Below, piece after piece: positions 23,166 to 38,235 of a DNA stretch of 64,000 nucleotides. This stretch comes from Trichoplusia ni (lineage: Eukaryota; Arthropoda; Insecta; Lepidoptera; Noctuidae). Below the pieces are notes generated by a model. That model was not told the DNA's origin. It made no database searches and worked only from the letters and a program-made list of their open reading frames with translations. The number at the start of each line of letters is the position of its first letter. The stretch's first letter is position 1. The position numbers and the translations under genes are program-made. The DNA lies in the NCBI RefSeq assembly GCF_003590095.1, contig NC_039486.1, positions 744,001 to 808,000 on the forward strand, read 5' to 3'.

Positions 23166-23489
23166 CAAGTTAATAAAATATGATAAGATTAACTAACTAA
23201 TCGTCTTTAAAATACATTATCTATAAAATATAGCCCGAAATCAAACAATACAAAATCAGATTATTAATAAGATAAGTACTAAAGGGCTAACACATAAGGC
23301 GTTCCGTTCGCCTTGCCATAGACCGCACTCCCACAAAACATTATGTGCAGTTTGCACACCTACTGTTTGCTATTGAACACTGACATAACGTAAAGCGAAA
23401 AGCTTAAATAAAAAAATGCTAGTAAAGTTATCATTTTTCCTATCTACATTGCCATTCCTCCATCAGGTGATCAGAGACTTCTGTAATCT

Positions 23490-24802
23490 TGAAATGAAAC
23501 TACTTTTACGGATTTTATCGCGGTTTAATTTTAGATTTTAGTTCCCGACGTTTCGTGACCTTTGCAGGTATCATGGTCACGGGCAGACTGAGATGGCGTT
23601 CGTCATGACAGAAGATGTTGCTCGTTCTACCTTCATATTTTAATTAATTATTTGTGGTCCGACCTACGCAGTATGAGCTCACTGTGTCTTGATGTCTTGC
23701 AGCGCTGCTCTTGGGTTTGGCCTTGAGTTTATTTATTATTGGATCCCAAGTAGGTGATATCTTCCAGCCATCTTCTCTATTGAAATTAGGGTGTTTTTTA
23801 ATCTCAATAGCCTCGCGAAACATCCTAGGTAGGAATTTGGATTCTTTAGCGATTCACCGTTTAAGTACCAATCTCGAATCTCACCACCACCCTAAACAGT
23901 TAGCTACCGTGGGAAAATCTTTGTTTCAGAGAGCACTCGGACTCTGTGATGACTCAGACACCGACACCTTGCCGCTGAGCTTCAACACGTCAAGCAAGTA
24001 CTGCGACACAACAAGCTCCAAGTTTCACGGCCCCGTCACAGAAACCGAGTGAAGCCAGCCACTGTTGATCGTTTGCCTGCTGTACTACCATATGTCAGAG
24101 GAGTCACTGACAAGATTGGTTACATCCTGAAGCGAGCTTCAATTAAAACATACTTCAAGCCGCCCAAGAAGATTAGCCAGTCCTTACCATCCGTCAAGTG
24201 TCACATACCTCTACAATATGCAGGAGTATACAAACTAGATTGTGACTGCGGCCTCTCTTACATCGGTCAAACCAAACGAAGCATAGGGACCCGCGTTAAA
24301 GAACACATAGCTGACGTGAAACACCGCCGCTCAACGAAGTCTGCAGTCGCCGAACATGCTAAAGTTTCCAGCCATTATATTAGATTTGACCAACCACAGA
24401 TCCTCGCTAAAAAATCCAAATTCCTACCTAGGATGTTTCGCGAGGCTATTGAGATTAAAAAACACCCTAATTTCAATAGAGAAGATGGCTGGAAGATATC
24501 ACCTACTTGGGATCCAATAATAAATAAACTCAAGGCCAAACCCAAGAGCAGCGCTGCAAGACATCAAGACACAGTGAGCTCATACTGCGTAGGTCGGACC
24601 ACAAATAATTAATTAAAATATGAAGGTAGAACGAGCAACATCTTCTGTCAAGACGAACGCCATCTCAGTCTGCCCGTGACCATACCGTACCTGCAAAGGT
24701 CTCGAAACGTCGGGAACTAAAATCTAAAATTAATCCGCGATAAAATCCATAAAAGTAGTTTCATTTCAATGTCTAACATTCGCGTAAACCTAAGAAACCA
24801 CT
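23490..24802 (+). mobile_element. Penelope-like retroelement, 5'-truncated, with GIY-YIG end
   Basis: The element is bounded by a 13-base direct repeat, ACTTCTGTAATCT, at 23477-23489 and 24803-24815, interpreted as a target-site duplication. The terminal parts 23490-23852 and 24404-24769 are inverted repeats of about 365 bases with few mismatches. A 33-base tail (24770-24802) follows the right arm. The coding part is the C-terminal end of a Penelope-type reverse transcriptase plus GIY-YIG endonuclease. Its upstream part is split by a frameshift near 23965-23980, so the copy is dead. Confidence 0.85.
24049..24612 (+). pseudogene. Penelope-like element C-terminus with GIY-YIG endonuclease domain
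   Basis: The open frame of about 187 codons contains GVYKLDCDCGLSYIGQTKRS, the GIY-YIG nuclease core (GVY...YIG) with conserved Cys residues, followed by R..EH and H.....H-type residues typical of Penelope elements. The preceding reverse-transcriptase thumb fragment (NLESHHHPKQ) lies in another frame at about 23860-23975, so the protein is broken. The last 70 or so codons lie inside the right inverted-repeat arm, so the left arm carries them antisense. Confidence 0.8.
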
Positions 24803-24862
24803 ACTTCTGTAATCTGTTTAAATAATTTATCTATCATTTTAAGTACGCGTTTATATAATATA

Positions 24863-25099
24863 TATCCTGGGACAACTCACACACGGTTATCTGATCCCAA
24901 TCTAAGCAGAGCTTGTGTTATGGTAACCTGAAAACTGATAAACTTACTTATATTTATATATACACACATATTATAGATAAATTACACCCAGACACCAGAA
25001 CAAATGATCATGCTCACACACAACAATTGTCCTGGGCGGCAATCGAACGATCCGGTATAGTAGCCAGGGGCACTAACCACTATACCAACAGGCCCGTCA
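24863..25099 (-). repeat. tRNA-derived SINE (family S1), copy 2
   Basis: It is colinear with 15190-15434 and in the same orientation. It starts ATCCTGGGACAACTCACACACGG and ends CCAACAGGCCCGTCA. The B box is partly deleted (AATCGAACGATCC). It lies just after the Penelope-like element. Confidence 0.75.
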
Positions 25100-25784
25100 G
25101 AGAAAAAAAGATTGATTGAAAAGTCGTCTGAAGTCTTAGGTGAAATAATTCATTGCCGCGGACATTGTATTTTAAGATCAACACGTAAAACGCCTGTTAA
25201 GACGGACAGGGCTTCACTATCGACAGTCCGCTCCTTACTCAAAAAACAATTTGCGTCTTGTCGCGCCTATTCCCCTCTCGATCGGTGACACTGACTCACC
25301 GCTCCTTACTCAAGAAAGTTGACTTCGATGTAATTTACATCTTGCCACGGTGCTAATTGTAAATCCCTGTTAAAGCATAAAAGTTTTTTTGCATCTCTTC
25401 GATTCTTTTTAAAAGTTCCTCTCTGAAACGGGGCCGAGATATCAAAAACTAATTCTTGCTTTAACTATTATTTCAATTAATTTTGATGTTATTTAAGATA
25501 CCCTTTAAGTCTGTTTAAGAAGTCATTGAAAGGCTTTGTGCGGTGCACTATTCAGACAATTTCGTTCACTTCAATTAGATATAAGGTACAAACTCGAATC
25601 GACAAAATTATCTAGTCTCGATTTGAGTAGATTTTCGTTTTTCGAGCCGGAATTTAATCACAGAACACTCTAAACATATTTTATCGGGGGAGATTATTTT
25701 CCACTTCTCCACTACACCATACTGACGCGCGGGCAGAAGTCGGTCCCAGCTATTGCTTATGTATCTTTCACAGTCATTACGGGT

Positions 25785-25935
25785 AGTTAGAAGCTTGAAA
25801 GTCTGACAACCAGTCTTACCAAGGTACATGGGTTAAAGGTCAGATAGGCATTGACTCCTTGTAGAACAATTTAGCTGCATCCAGTTAGACTGGCCTACAC
25901 TGAGACTAACATAGTTGGAAAAAGGCTAGGATGAT
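25785..25935 (+). repeat. Dispersed repeat family R1, partial copy
   Basis: It contains GTCTGACAACCAGTCTTAC and ends GGAAAAAGGCTAGGATGATGATG, matching the 3' part of the copy at 26385-26662. The (GATGAT) tail is retained. Confidence 0.6.
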
Positions 25936-26034
25936 GATGATAATGATGAGCAACCGCTGTTTAACCTCGATTTTTATTCTGCATAACCTTTAAAGTGACC
26001 AAAGCTACATTTTACGAGTAACATAAGATCAAAC

Positions 26035-26230
26035 AATTCATCTCTCGAAACAGGAAAAAGCAGAGAAATTTAAAACATCGCATTAAACCTGATTAGGCTT
26101 GTTAACAATTTTAATCTGCAGTAAAATCAATTAGGAAGGTATTAATAACTTTCCTGTTGCAAATACTAACGCATAGCGATCGTATGTTTCATACAATTAT
26201 CTTCAGATTTAAATAGATAAGATAGATCAC
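26035..26230. repeat. Segment paralogous to the TRY-D upstream region
   Basis: It shares AACAGGAAAAA, GCATTAAACCTGATxAxGCTTGTTAACAATTTTAATCTGCAGT and CAATTATCTTCAGATTTAA blocks with 19505-19705. This shows that the duplicated trypsin unit carried well over 1 kb of upstream DNA. Confidence 0.7.
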
Positions 26231-26384
26231 CATATAAACATGAATGAATCGATTGTTGCAATATTTCACAAGGCTTTTTGGTTTTTTTCGGAGGAGCTCG
26301 TGGCTAAGCTATAACTTCACAAGTGAATTAATCACAGGTTAAGCTACGCTTGACGCGGTTGGTCCGTAGGTGGGTGACCACTTT

Positions 26385-26662
26385 TGTCATAACGAGTTCC
26401 TCCGTGTTTCGGAAGGCATGTTAAATTGTGGGTTCCGGCTGTTATTCATACCTACATCTTTGACAGTGGTTTCAGGTAGTCAAAAGCTGTAATGTCTGAC
26501 AACCAGTCCTACTATGGGGCATCCATCGTGTTGCCCAGGTAACTGGGTTGAGGAGGTCAGAAAGGTAGTCGCTTCTTGTAAAACACTGGTAGTTAGTTGT
26601 AACCGGTTAGACTGGAAGCCGACCCCAACATAGCTGGGAAAAGGCTAGGCCGATGATGATGT
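26385..26662 (+). repeat. Dispersed repeat family R1, fullest copy
   Basis: It runs from GAGTTCCTCCGTGTTTCGGAAGG to GGAAAAGGCTAGGCCGATGATGATG. It is the reverse complement of 9110-9375. The GATGATG end suggests a short-tandem 3' tail of a retroposon. Confidence 0.65.
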
Positions 26663-26817
26663 ACCCATATGTATCTGTTACCGGCCAAACCCGATTTCAG
26701 GATAAACTAGTTCTTCCTATACCCGATAGGATTAAGTATTATAGCCTAGTTCAAACTAATTTGTCTGTACTATACGGACAAAATGGTTTTTTTTATTCTT
26801 ATGTCAATTAGTCAATT

Positions 26818-27066
26818 TTTTTTTGCGCAGTGAGATCCATCCATGGTCCAATGGATGGATTTCCCCCCGATGGACCCATCGATGGTCCAATCCATGGACT
26901 TCCTTAGCCCGGGGAGAGGCGGAGGGGTGTACCGGACTCTTACCGGCTAAAACCCCCCGGTGTGTCTCCTCGCACGTGAGCACGTGGGGCCGCACTAGTG
27001 CTGGCCCGGTCAGTCCGGGCCTCGCCTCGTGCACGGGGGAGTGAGGTGTTTGCCTACCCCGTGCAC
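26818..27066 (-). mobile_element. GC-rich retroposed element with A-tail and 9-base target duplication
   Basis: A 249-base GC-rich island sits in AT-rich DNA. It is flanked by TAGTCAATT at 26809-26817 and 27067-27075. On the minus strand it ends in an A-run (T-run at 26816-26824), as expected for retroposition. Inside are perfect 10-base inverted repeats: GTGCACGGGG at 27029-27038 with 27057-27066, and ATCCATCCAT/ATGGATGGAT near 26827-26852. The overlapping open frames on both strands are not supported as genes. The source family is unknown to me. Confidence 0.7.
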
Positions 27067-27180
27067 TAGTCAATTAACTTTAGATTATTGCAAATGTATG
27101 AGACTGATTATAATTCGAAAAAATAAAGATTTATGATTAAAAAACAAAACACCCTTAAATTAAGCTTTTAAATATCTTAC

Positions 27181-27231
27181 CTACAACAGCGCAGTGGGGC
27201 AACAAAGGGCAAGTACAATCAAGTAATGCAT
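27181..27231 (-). pseudogene. Orphan exon 1 of a third TRY-type trypsin gene
   Basis: The minus strand reads ATG, then a signal-peptide frame (MHYLIVLALCCPTALL), then TAG directly followed by GTAAG. It aligns with the 46-base exon 1 of TRY-D/E (shared GCCCTTTGTTGC and donor). It is 51 bases long, and an insertion of a few bases breaks the frame and leaves a stop at the splice site. No exon 2, 3 or 4 is found downstream. The TATA box (27278-27287) and the upstream CCGAAATCAAA motif are still recognisable. Confidence 0.75.
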
Positions 27232-27277
27232 GGTGACGTCTTGCTGGTGAAAACGAAGATTCCTCAAAACATATCTC

Positions 27278-27287
27278 GTATTTATAG
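27278..27287 (-). promoter_or_regulatory. Conserved TATA box of the orphan exon
   Basis: The minus strand reads CTATAAATAC, the same box as at TRY-D and TRY-E, about 47 bases before the orphan ATG. Confidence 0.55.
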
Positions 27288-28504
27288 AAATTAAATAAAA
27301 AGTGATAATTGACTAATATACCTACTAATCATCCTTAAAAAGTATCTATAAAAGATAGCCCGAAATCAAATAATTGAAAGTCGGATTATTTTTCTTAAGA
27401 TAAGCAAGGCTCATTTACAACCGTTGTGTAGATAGGTATAATCGAAATAAAAAATCATTTACCTATTCTTTGTCTTATAACTAGCACTTTTTAAAACGAG
27501 AATCCATCATACAGGCTTCCGATACTACAGTCCCGGAACATCCCAAATTGAAAAACGCAATCTTTTTTTTAATTAAATGAAAAGACCCTGCAAGTTATAG
27601 GACCTACGTACATAGGTACCTAGAGGTAAACTTAAAATCATGTTATTGCAATACTTTGCCTCGTGAAGGCGCTGAAAGGCTACGCTCCTTTTCTCTGAAT
27701 TGACTCTAGAAGAAAAGCTATCTCATCAAATTGCTACACTCCATGCTTATGTGTCAAACATTCAGCTGACTGAGACTCGACCATGAGATAGTTTGAACGC
27801 ATTATCGTTTCATTAATTCCAACTTTTTTCTTGGAAACGCAAATGATTTTAATCCACGCCGTGGTCGCCACATTGCACGGCAATATGACGGACTTGTTCC
27901 TACTAAACGAAGAAACAGACCTCCTACTAAGAAAAACACCTCAACCCCCTTCTACTGCTAAAGCCCTTATCACGGGTCACTCATGCATGCGCTGGCCTTT
28001 CTGCCGTTTATACATAAACTAGTGTCCGAATTTACTGTGCCAATGGGCTACTGACGATGCAATGGGAAATGACAAAACAGAAGAAACACATTTAGACGAG
28101 AAACAACAACTTTATTGATTTTGCAAAACTGCTGACCTGTTCTACATTTAAGACAACATTAAATATTTAACAACCGAAACAAGTAACAATTTATTCCATT
28201 CCAATTCATTACAAAGAAAACGTCCCGCACCAAGGAGTTTAATCCTTGTTTCGTGTGGCTTTCACAAACATTCAAGGCGGGTATCAAACCCGCTGTTACT
28301 TTATTGCTCTTGTTAATAAACATTCTGTTGTAGCGGAGAAGCTCATAGTGAAAATATAAGGAGCGAATTGTTTTTTCTTTATTTGCTGCCACTGGCTGCC
28401 AGCTATATATTTCCTATAGCACAAAAATGTGTTTCGGCGAAGATTCGCCCCTCAACCGGCCTCCTCATCCATGCTTATTGAATAACGCAAAAAACATATC
28501 GGGA

Positions 28505-28710
28505 TCGAAAATATGAAAGAAGGAATAACAGTATATCAAATAAAAGAAAATAATTATATCAATAAAAGAAACTTTATTAATTGCTAAACAAAGAAAAATA
28601 TACTAAAAATTACATAAACAATGGCTTCTATGCGTTTACACCTACTTATCTTACAGTAATAGAGCGAAAGAAAACATTCACAATTTTGTACGTAAAGCTC
28701 TAAACCCACT
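28505..28710. repeat. Paralogous 3'-flank segment, copy 2
   Basis: It is colinear with 20450-20690, including AACTTTATTAATTGCTA and CTATGCGTTTACACCTAC. It lies upstream of the orphan exon, so it would mark the 3' side of a further, missing gene copy to the right. From here to 33240 I see no protease sequence. Confidence 0.65.
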
Positions 28711-31700
28711 GTGGCGTGACATGAAGTCCTCACACGTGGAAATGGGTGATGATACTTGCTTCCAATTTAAACTAAAACATACATGAAGGTTTGGTCTTTT
28801 CATTGATACCAGTCAGCCGTTTGTTCTGATATTATATTCGAAAAACGGTCACACTTTGTGAGTCCTATAAAGAATCTTTCTATCGCGGAAATACCGAAAA
28901 AAATATATTTTGTGCGATTCACTTTCCACGTTACGCCAAAGTGGACGGGGAGCCGTAAATTCCACACAAACATATTCCATACAAAATTCGACAACACAAC
29001 ACTTATAGCAATCTCTCAAAAACAACAGACAAGCTGATATTTAGGACTTTACAACGCATCTGTATAATAGTTCTATTCAGATTAAAAAAATCTTTTGAAT
29101 AAAGTCATTGAAAACTGCACCTTATGCAGAGCTGTTTGAGTACAATTTACTGTGTCAGATAAGGACATAATGAGCTGTAAAATCCAAAAGATCAAAACAA
29201 AACGACATAACAATCACCACACGGCCGTAAAACATTATGTACAAGTTAACATTTCACTCTAACGCGACAAAGATCACTCGAAATCATACGCACATATAAC
29301 CATCATTAGTATCTATTGATTGGATCGTACCGAAATTAATATCAATATAATATTCAAGTTAAAAACGATTTAAATACATAATCAATATAATTTTTCAAAT
29401 TAATTGGACATAAAGTAACAATATAGGTGGTTTTTACCGCCTCTTCCATCAATTTATATATTTAGTTCAGATCTCTACCACTAGGGGTGCTAGTGTAGAT
29501 CACACTAGCGCCTCTATTGGTAGAGTTAGGGAACAGTGACGGTGTTACCTGGATGAAAAAACACAATTATTGTAAATTCAAACATCATGTGTAAGAGACC
29601 ATGTAATATTAAAAATTTATTACAATAATATGTAGAAAAAATGCAAAATACCTATAGGGTGCAATCCAATCAATATTAGTATGAAATATACAATGTAATA
29701 TCATCAGCATAAGTTTACAAGTATCTACTTTTATAACAGATATTTACAGCGTTTACAATAAAAAGTAGGTGAGTATATAATCATATGTAATATGTCCATA
29801 GAATGTTCGAGAAACGCACCCACTTTTCACTTAACACTGAATAATAATATGATTTCGAAAAAATAAGGCATAAAATGGTATTTAGTCTACGAATTACTAT
29901 TAAAAATATGGTCAAATAATTAAAAAATATTAAAACAGAAAATGCAATATCGTAATTCCAAATACATATAATAATATGAATACTATTTTCATGTTATAAT
30001 TAAAATAATAAGGCATTTGTCAAGGTATTTGAAAGGCACTATTATATATAAATATAAATTGCGTATATGACCAACAAGCCAATATCATGTGAAATATAAA
30101 TAACGTTTTGTAAATCAAATATATGAATGTATACATATAATTTTGTATACTACAAATAGTTTAATTGTATGGATTGTGTCAATGTTTTTTTCTTTAATTA
30201 ATGTCGTCTTTTTCGTCCTATACTTGAGCGCTTATAAAAATTGACAATAACAGATTAGCAGTCATTCAATTTTTGAAAATACATGCTCTTGTTATTAAAG
30301 TACATACCACTCTTAAAACTTAAAACTTTCTGTCCTACTGAAGCAACATTAAAATGTTCAAATGATAGGATATTCAGTAAGAACGTGGTATTTAATTTAC
30401 TATCATTGCTATTCTCAAACTTTGTCAACATGTTTAAAAAACAATTTGATTGAACAAGCCAACTTCAACCTGACTAAAAAGTCAGTTATTTTTTAATTGT
30501 CTGCACTTTATGTATAAGAAACATTTATAAAAAATACCATTCAGGTACTATGATGAAAAATACAATTTAGATTAAAAAACACAATCCATACAACTACAAT
30601 GTATCAATGTGGACGGTTATACATGCTTTAGGCACATTCAAGAGGCCATTAAGGTTTTACAACACGTTTCATTAAATGTATATATCAATATGACGCTGCA
30701 TTATTTCTTTAAAGACTATTTATTCATTATTCATTGTATAATATCATGTGATCATATTTGATCCTATATATTACATTTCATATCTTTGCAATACCTGTCT
30801 CTTTTGTGTATAAATATGGTATTGTGATCACTAATCAATCATTTACAAATTACAACAGGTTTTTTTTTAACAAATTCACATGTAATTACCATACAGAACA
30901 TTTTAATTCAATTTATATCATTCATAAATGCAGCGCCAAACGTGAAAATTATTCTTACATCTTACGCTCAAAATTACAACTGTTTTAAATTCACTGGTTA
31001 TCAACAAAATGTCATGTATGTGATGACATACAAAATGTATGATCCCATACACAGACTACCGTTTACGTCGTATATAAATACTGGTATTACATAATAAGGA
31101 ATCTTTATTGAAGGATAAGGTTAGTTGTCATTAAATTTCTTTAAAGCATATTATAATTATCAAAAGTTCTCTTTTTAATTGAAATATTATTTGTTAACCT
31201 CAACAGTTAAGATTGCGGTTAATATAAGAGCATTGTTTAGTTCAATAGTGCTAGTTACCAGGTCATGCAAAAATAATTCTAGTAGGTAAATTGATTCGTA
31301 CGGTATCGAATTATTTTAGCAGTATTGTAGAAACCCGTACGTTTTGCGATAAAGATACATAATATTTTCTTCCGGTCAAAAAATCTACCTAGCACTAATT
31401 AAGTTGATAAAATAAAAAGCATGATTGATCCGTAATAGTTTGTCTTGTCTTTAGCACATTTCATTTAGCGTTAGTCTCTGAAACATCTCGTTAGAAAATA
31501 TATAAATTTTATCAATTGGTCTACTAAGGGACACGAAACAGTCGCTCTTTTTGAGGAACTAAATCATTTCTTATTAATATTTTGAGATCAATCGCATTTT
31601 CCTTTACCTGTCCATGTCCCATGATTTGGTTTGATTTAATTATATTTACCAGCTGTTCTCCCTAAAACTAGTCTGATCAAAAACTTGTTGCATTGAACTC

Positions 31701-33240
31701 CTTTCCGGTTGTTTTTCAAAATTTCCTTTTAGGTAATTAATATTTTTATAAACATTTACAATATAAAATAACTAAGAACTTAATGTAACTAAATTGCAAC
31801 ATTCTGTTCACAATTTACATGATAAATGAAGACTCGACTTTATGATGGCACAAACTAATTAAACAAATAATGCTTTTTTCGACTCAACTGTTTGTAAAAG
31901 TTTTTTCTAATCACAAATCAAAAGAACGTTCCTGTTTCATATATGCAGCAATTAGTCAATTTATACATGTCTTCAAATAATAAATCAACAGTTCTTTGTT
32001 AAAAAACCACTGTAGGCCTTTTTTTTGTCTGTCTTCCATCTCACATTTTATAAAGAACTCGATTTAAAAAGGGTTGAGTCGAAAAAAGTTTATATGACAC
32101 ATATATAATAGTTACAATAACTGTAATATAAAGAACACATAATCTTTCCTACATAATATTGTTTGAATCAGTGGCTTAATGTACAATATCTACAATAATC
32201 TGTTTCAGTCTTCAATCAGTAATACATATAAAAATTACTAGAGTTTTATTGTTAATTTGTCTTTGACGATATGACTAAACTAAATCCAACTATTTGGCTA
32301 AACGTTGCGTTCAATGACTTGGCTATTTGTCCTTTAGCCACTTAATTGGATGGTATGTCCTAAATTTACTGACTGTTCAGAGGAAAACCCTGAACTCAAA
32401 TACTATATTACTTATTTTAACTGAAACATGTGGTAGACTAAATGGTGTTAGTAAATAATTTATTTTATACAATTCTGTAACCACAGTTAGATGTAAAATA
32501 TTATACAATAAGCCCTGAATCTAAACTAATGATATTTAATGTTAGATAAAATAAAAATTGCATTACAACTAAATCGAAGCTAATTGATTCTTAAAGTATC
32601 TCCTTAAAACATAGATCATTAAAATGGGAGTTGACAGTTCATATCTTTATGTGAAAAAAAATAATTAAAGAAAACATTTTCTACTGAAGCCCATCAACCT
32701 AGTTATCAATTTTATGTCTTCAAGTATACATCATCAATGGAGTTTTGTAGTGATAAAGATATTTACATATTTTTGTTACGTCAAGCATTTAAAACACAAT
32801 CCACAATTTAAGAAGATGCCTTAAGACCTCATAAAGTCTATAAAACTTAGATACAAAATGTCTTATCATGATAATATATTTATAAATTTATAGTAACATG
32901 CTAAATCATATAATATCATCAATACCAACGGATTTATGGCAAACATAATTTTTTGTGCTTCGCAATACCAAAAATATAAATCGTTAAGCATTATTTACAC
33001 CAATATGTTTTTAACCTCGTCATAAATTATATTGACAAGTATTATAGTAAACCTTAATGTCTTTGTTCATTACATTACGCTTAAAAAATACGATTCAATA
33101 AATTGGACACATGGTTTTGAGCTGCATAATCATAAAATGCCAATTGGGGCCTTGTTACAACACAAAACATAAAAAAATCTATTAACAATATTTTGTCTCG
33201 TATAAAATACAAAATGCAACAGTTGAAATGATTTTTGAGA
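28711..33240. other. AT-rich non-coding region, possibly including a long Mad 3' UTR
   Basis: There is no recognisable coding sequence. Minus-strand AATAAA signals occur near 32243, 31097 and 30720, any of which could end the Mad transcript. An imperfect 24-base hairpin lies at 29473-29525. The sequence looks largely unique and free of the dispersed repeats seen to the left. Confidence 0.45.
29473..29525. repeat. Imperfect 24-bp hairpin
   Basis: The left arm at 29473-29496 (CTCTACCACTAGGGGTGCTA...) pairs with the right arm at 29502-29525 around a five-base loop (AGATC). About 20 of 24 positions pair. Confidence 0.7.
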
Positions 33241-33279
33241 TTAAAGAATTTTAAAACCAGATACCAAGGTAGGGTGGGG

Positions 33280-33311
33280 GCGGTGTGCAGTCGCGGCGGC
33301 GGCGGCGGCGG
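33280..33311 (-). repeat. CCG triplet run directly after the Mad stop
   Basis: On the minus strand the TAG stop is followed immediately by six CCG triplets and then a C-rich stretch. The local GC content is unlike the AT-rich 3' sequence beyond 33260. Confidence 0.8.
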
Positions 33312-37141
<3,830 letters not shown>

Positions 37142-38063
37142 GGTTACCAACTTGCACCAGCCCGCGAATGAGTCACCTAACTACGGGAGTGCGCCTCCCG
37201 CCAACTATCACACCGCGGAAACAATCAAGCCGCCATCGATCACAACCACCACTTGGTATTCCCCACAACGTCTAGGAACCAATTACGAACACTACAAAAT
37301 AATGATTAGCGTGACAAGCGTCGGTCCTACTAAATGATTTATGACGACACTACTACGCTCCTGTCAGGGCTCCATTTACACCTTAACACGTTAGACAACG
37401 TTATAATTAATAGTGAATAGAAGTCGTGTGATTTAGACACTGTAAAACTCTGCAAAAATAAAATAAAACACTTGCTATGCAGCATAGGACAGCTCAGAAG
37501 ACATTTTGCAATGCACAGATAAAAATAATTGTGGGGATGCCAGCAATTAGCATTGTCAATTTTTTTAATACGTCGAAGTTCGGTTAAATCTAGATTAAAG
37601 TTTAATTGGCGTTTAATAAACTTTTCATTCATAATTTAAAGTATCAGCTATTGAATATTTCTAATGAAATTTAAAATAAACAAAAACTTTAAATTAAATA
37701 ACATCGACTTTTCTAGAGTTCCATTATTTGTAACAGTATCCATAAAATAAATTAAAAATACAATTTACAATATTTTACAACCTACTGTCGCACAATAAAG
37801 TGAGGAAGCTAAAGAGGAAATTAGGGGAATGAATTAAATTATTAATTATTTTACTACCGTTGCAAGTGTTGCAACTTTTACGAAGATTTACTAAAATTTG
37901 CATGGATTGGAACGTGACTTCAAAACAATGGGACATGTGGTAAAAAGAGATAGCCTATACGAAAAACAACAAGCTAAAAAGAGATCTCTTAACAGCAATT
38001 GTTTTTAGCATGTTACTTTGCAAGACCTAACCTGGAACGTCTTTCTTTATCGCATTTTGGCGA

Positions 38064-38076
38064 GAATTTTCTCGAA
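38064..38076. promoter_or_regulatory. Heat-shock element upstream of Hop
   Basis: GAATTTTCTCGAA contains three alternating heat-shock factor units in exact spacing (GAA-nn-TTC-nn-GAA). It lies about 170 bases before the Hop start codon, on the promoter side of a stress co-chaperone. Motif and spacing are seen directly; function is inferred. Confidence 0.6.
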
Positions 38077-38235
38077 TTTGAAGTGTCATTTCTAGACTTC
38101 GTGTTGCTTGTTTGAGCTCTGCGAACAAATTAGTGAATTATTGAGCATTGTGAAGAGAAAACCCTCAGTATTTAAAAGTTAACATTTTATTGCAAGTGTT
38201 TATTTGATTTTATCAATTGTAAGCAGAAAACAATC

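Noticed and set aside
23711..24052. 113-codon frame as a separate gene
   Set aside because: Its first half is the antisense left inverted-repeat arm and its second half is a frameshifted piece of the Penelope-like reverse transcriptase.
26804..27073. Overlapping open frames on both strands in a GC-rich island
   Set aside because: The island is a retroposed element with target duplication and A-tail. GC-rich repeat sequence gives stop-free frames by chance.
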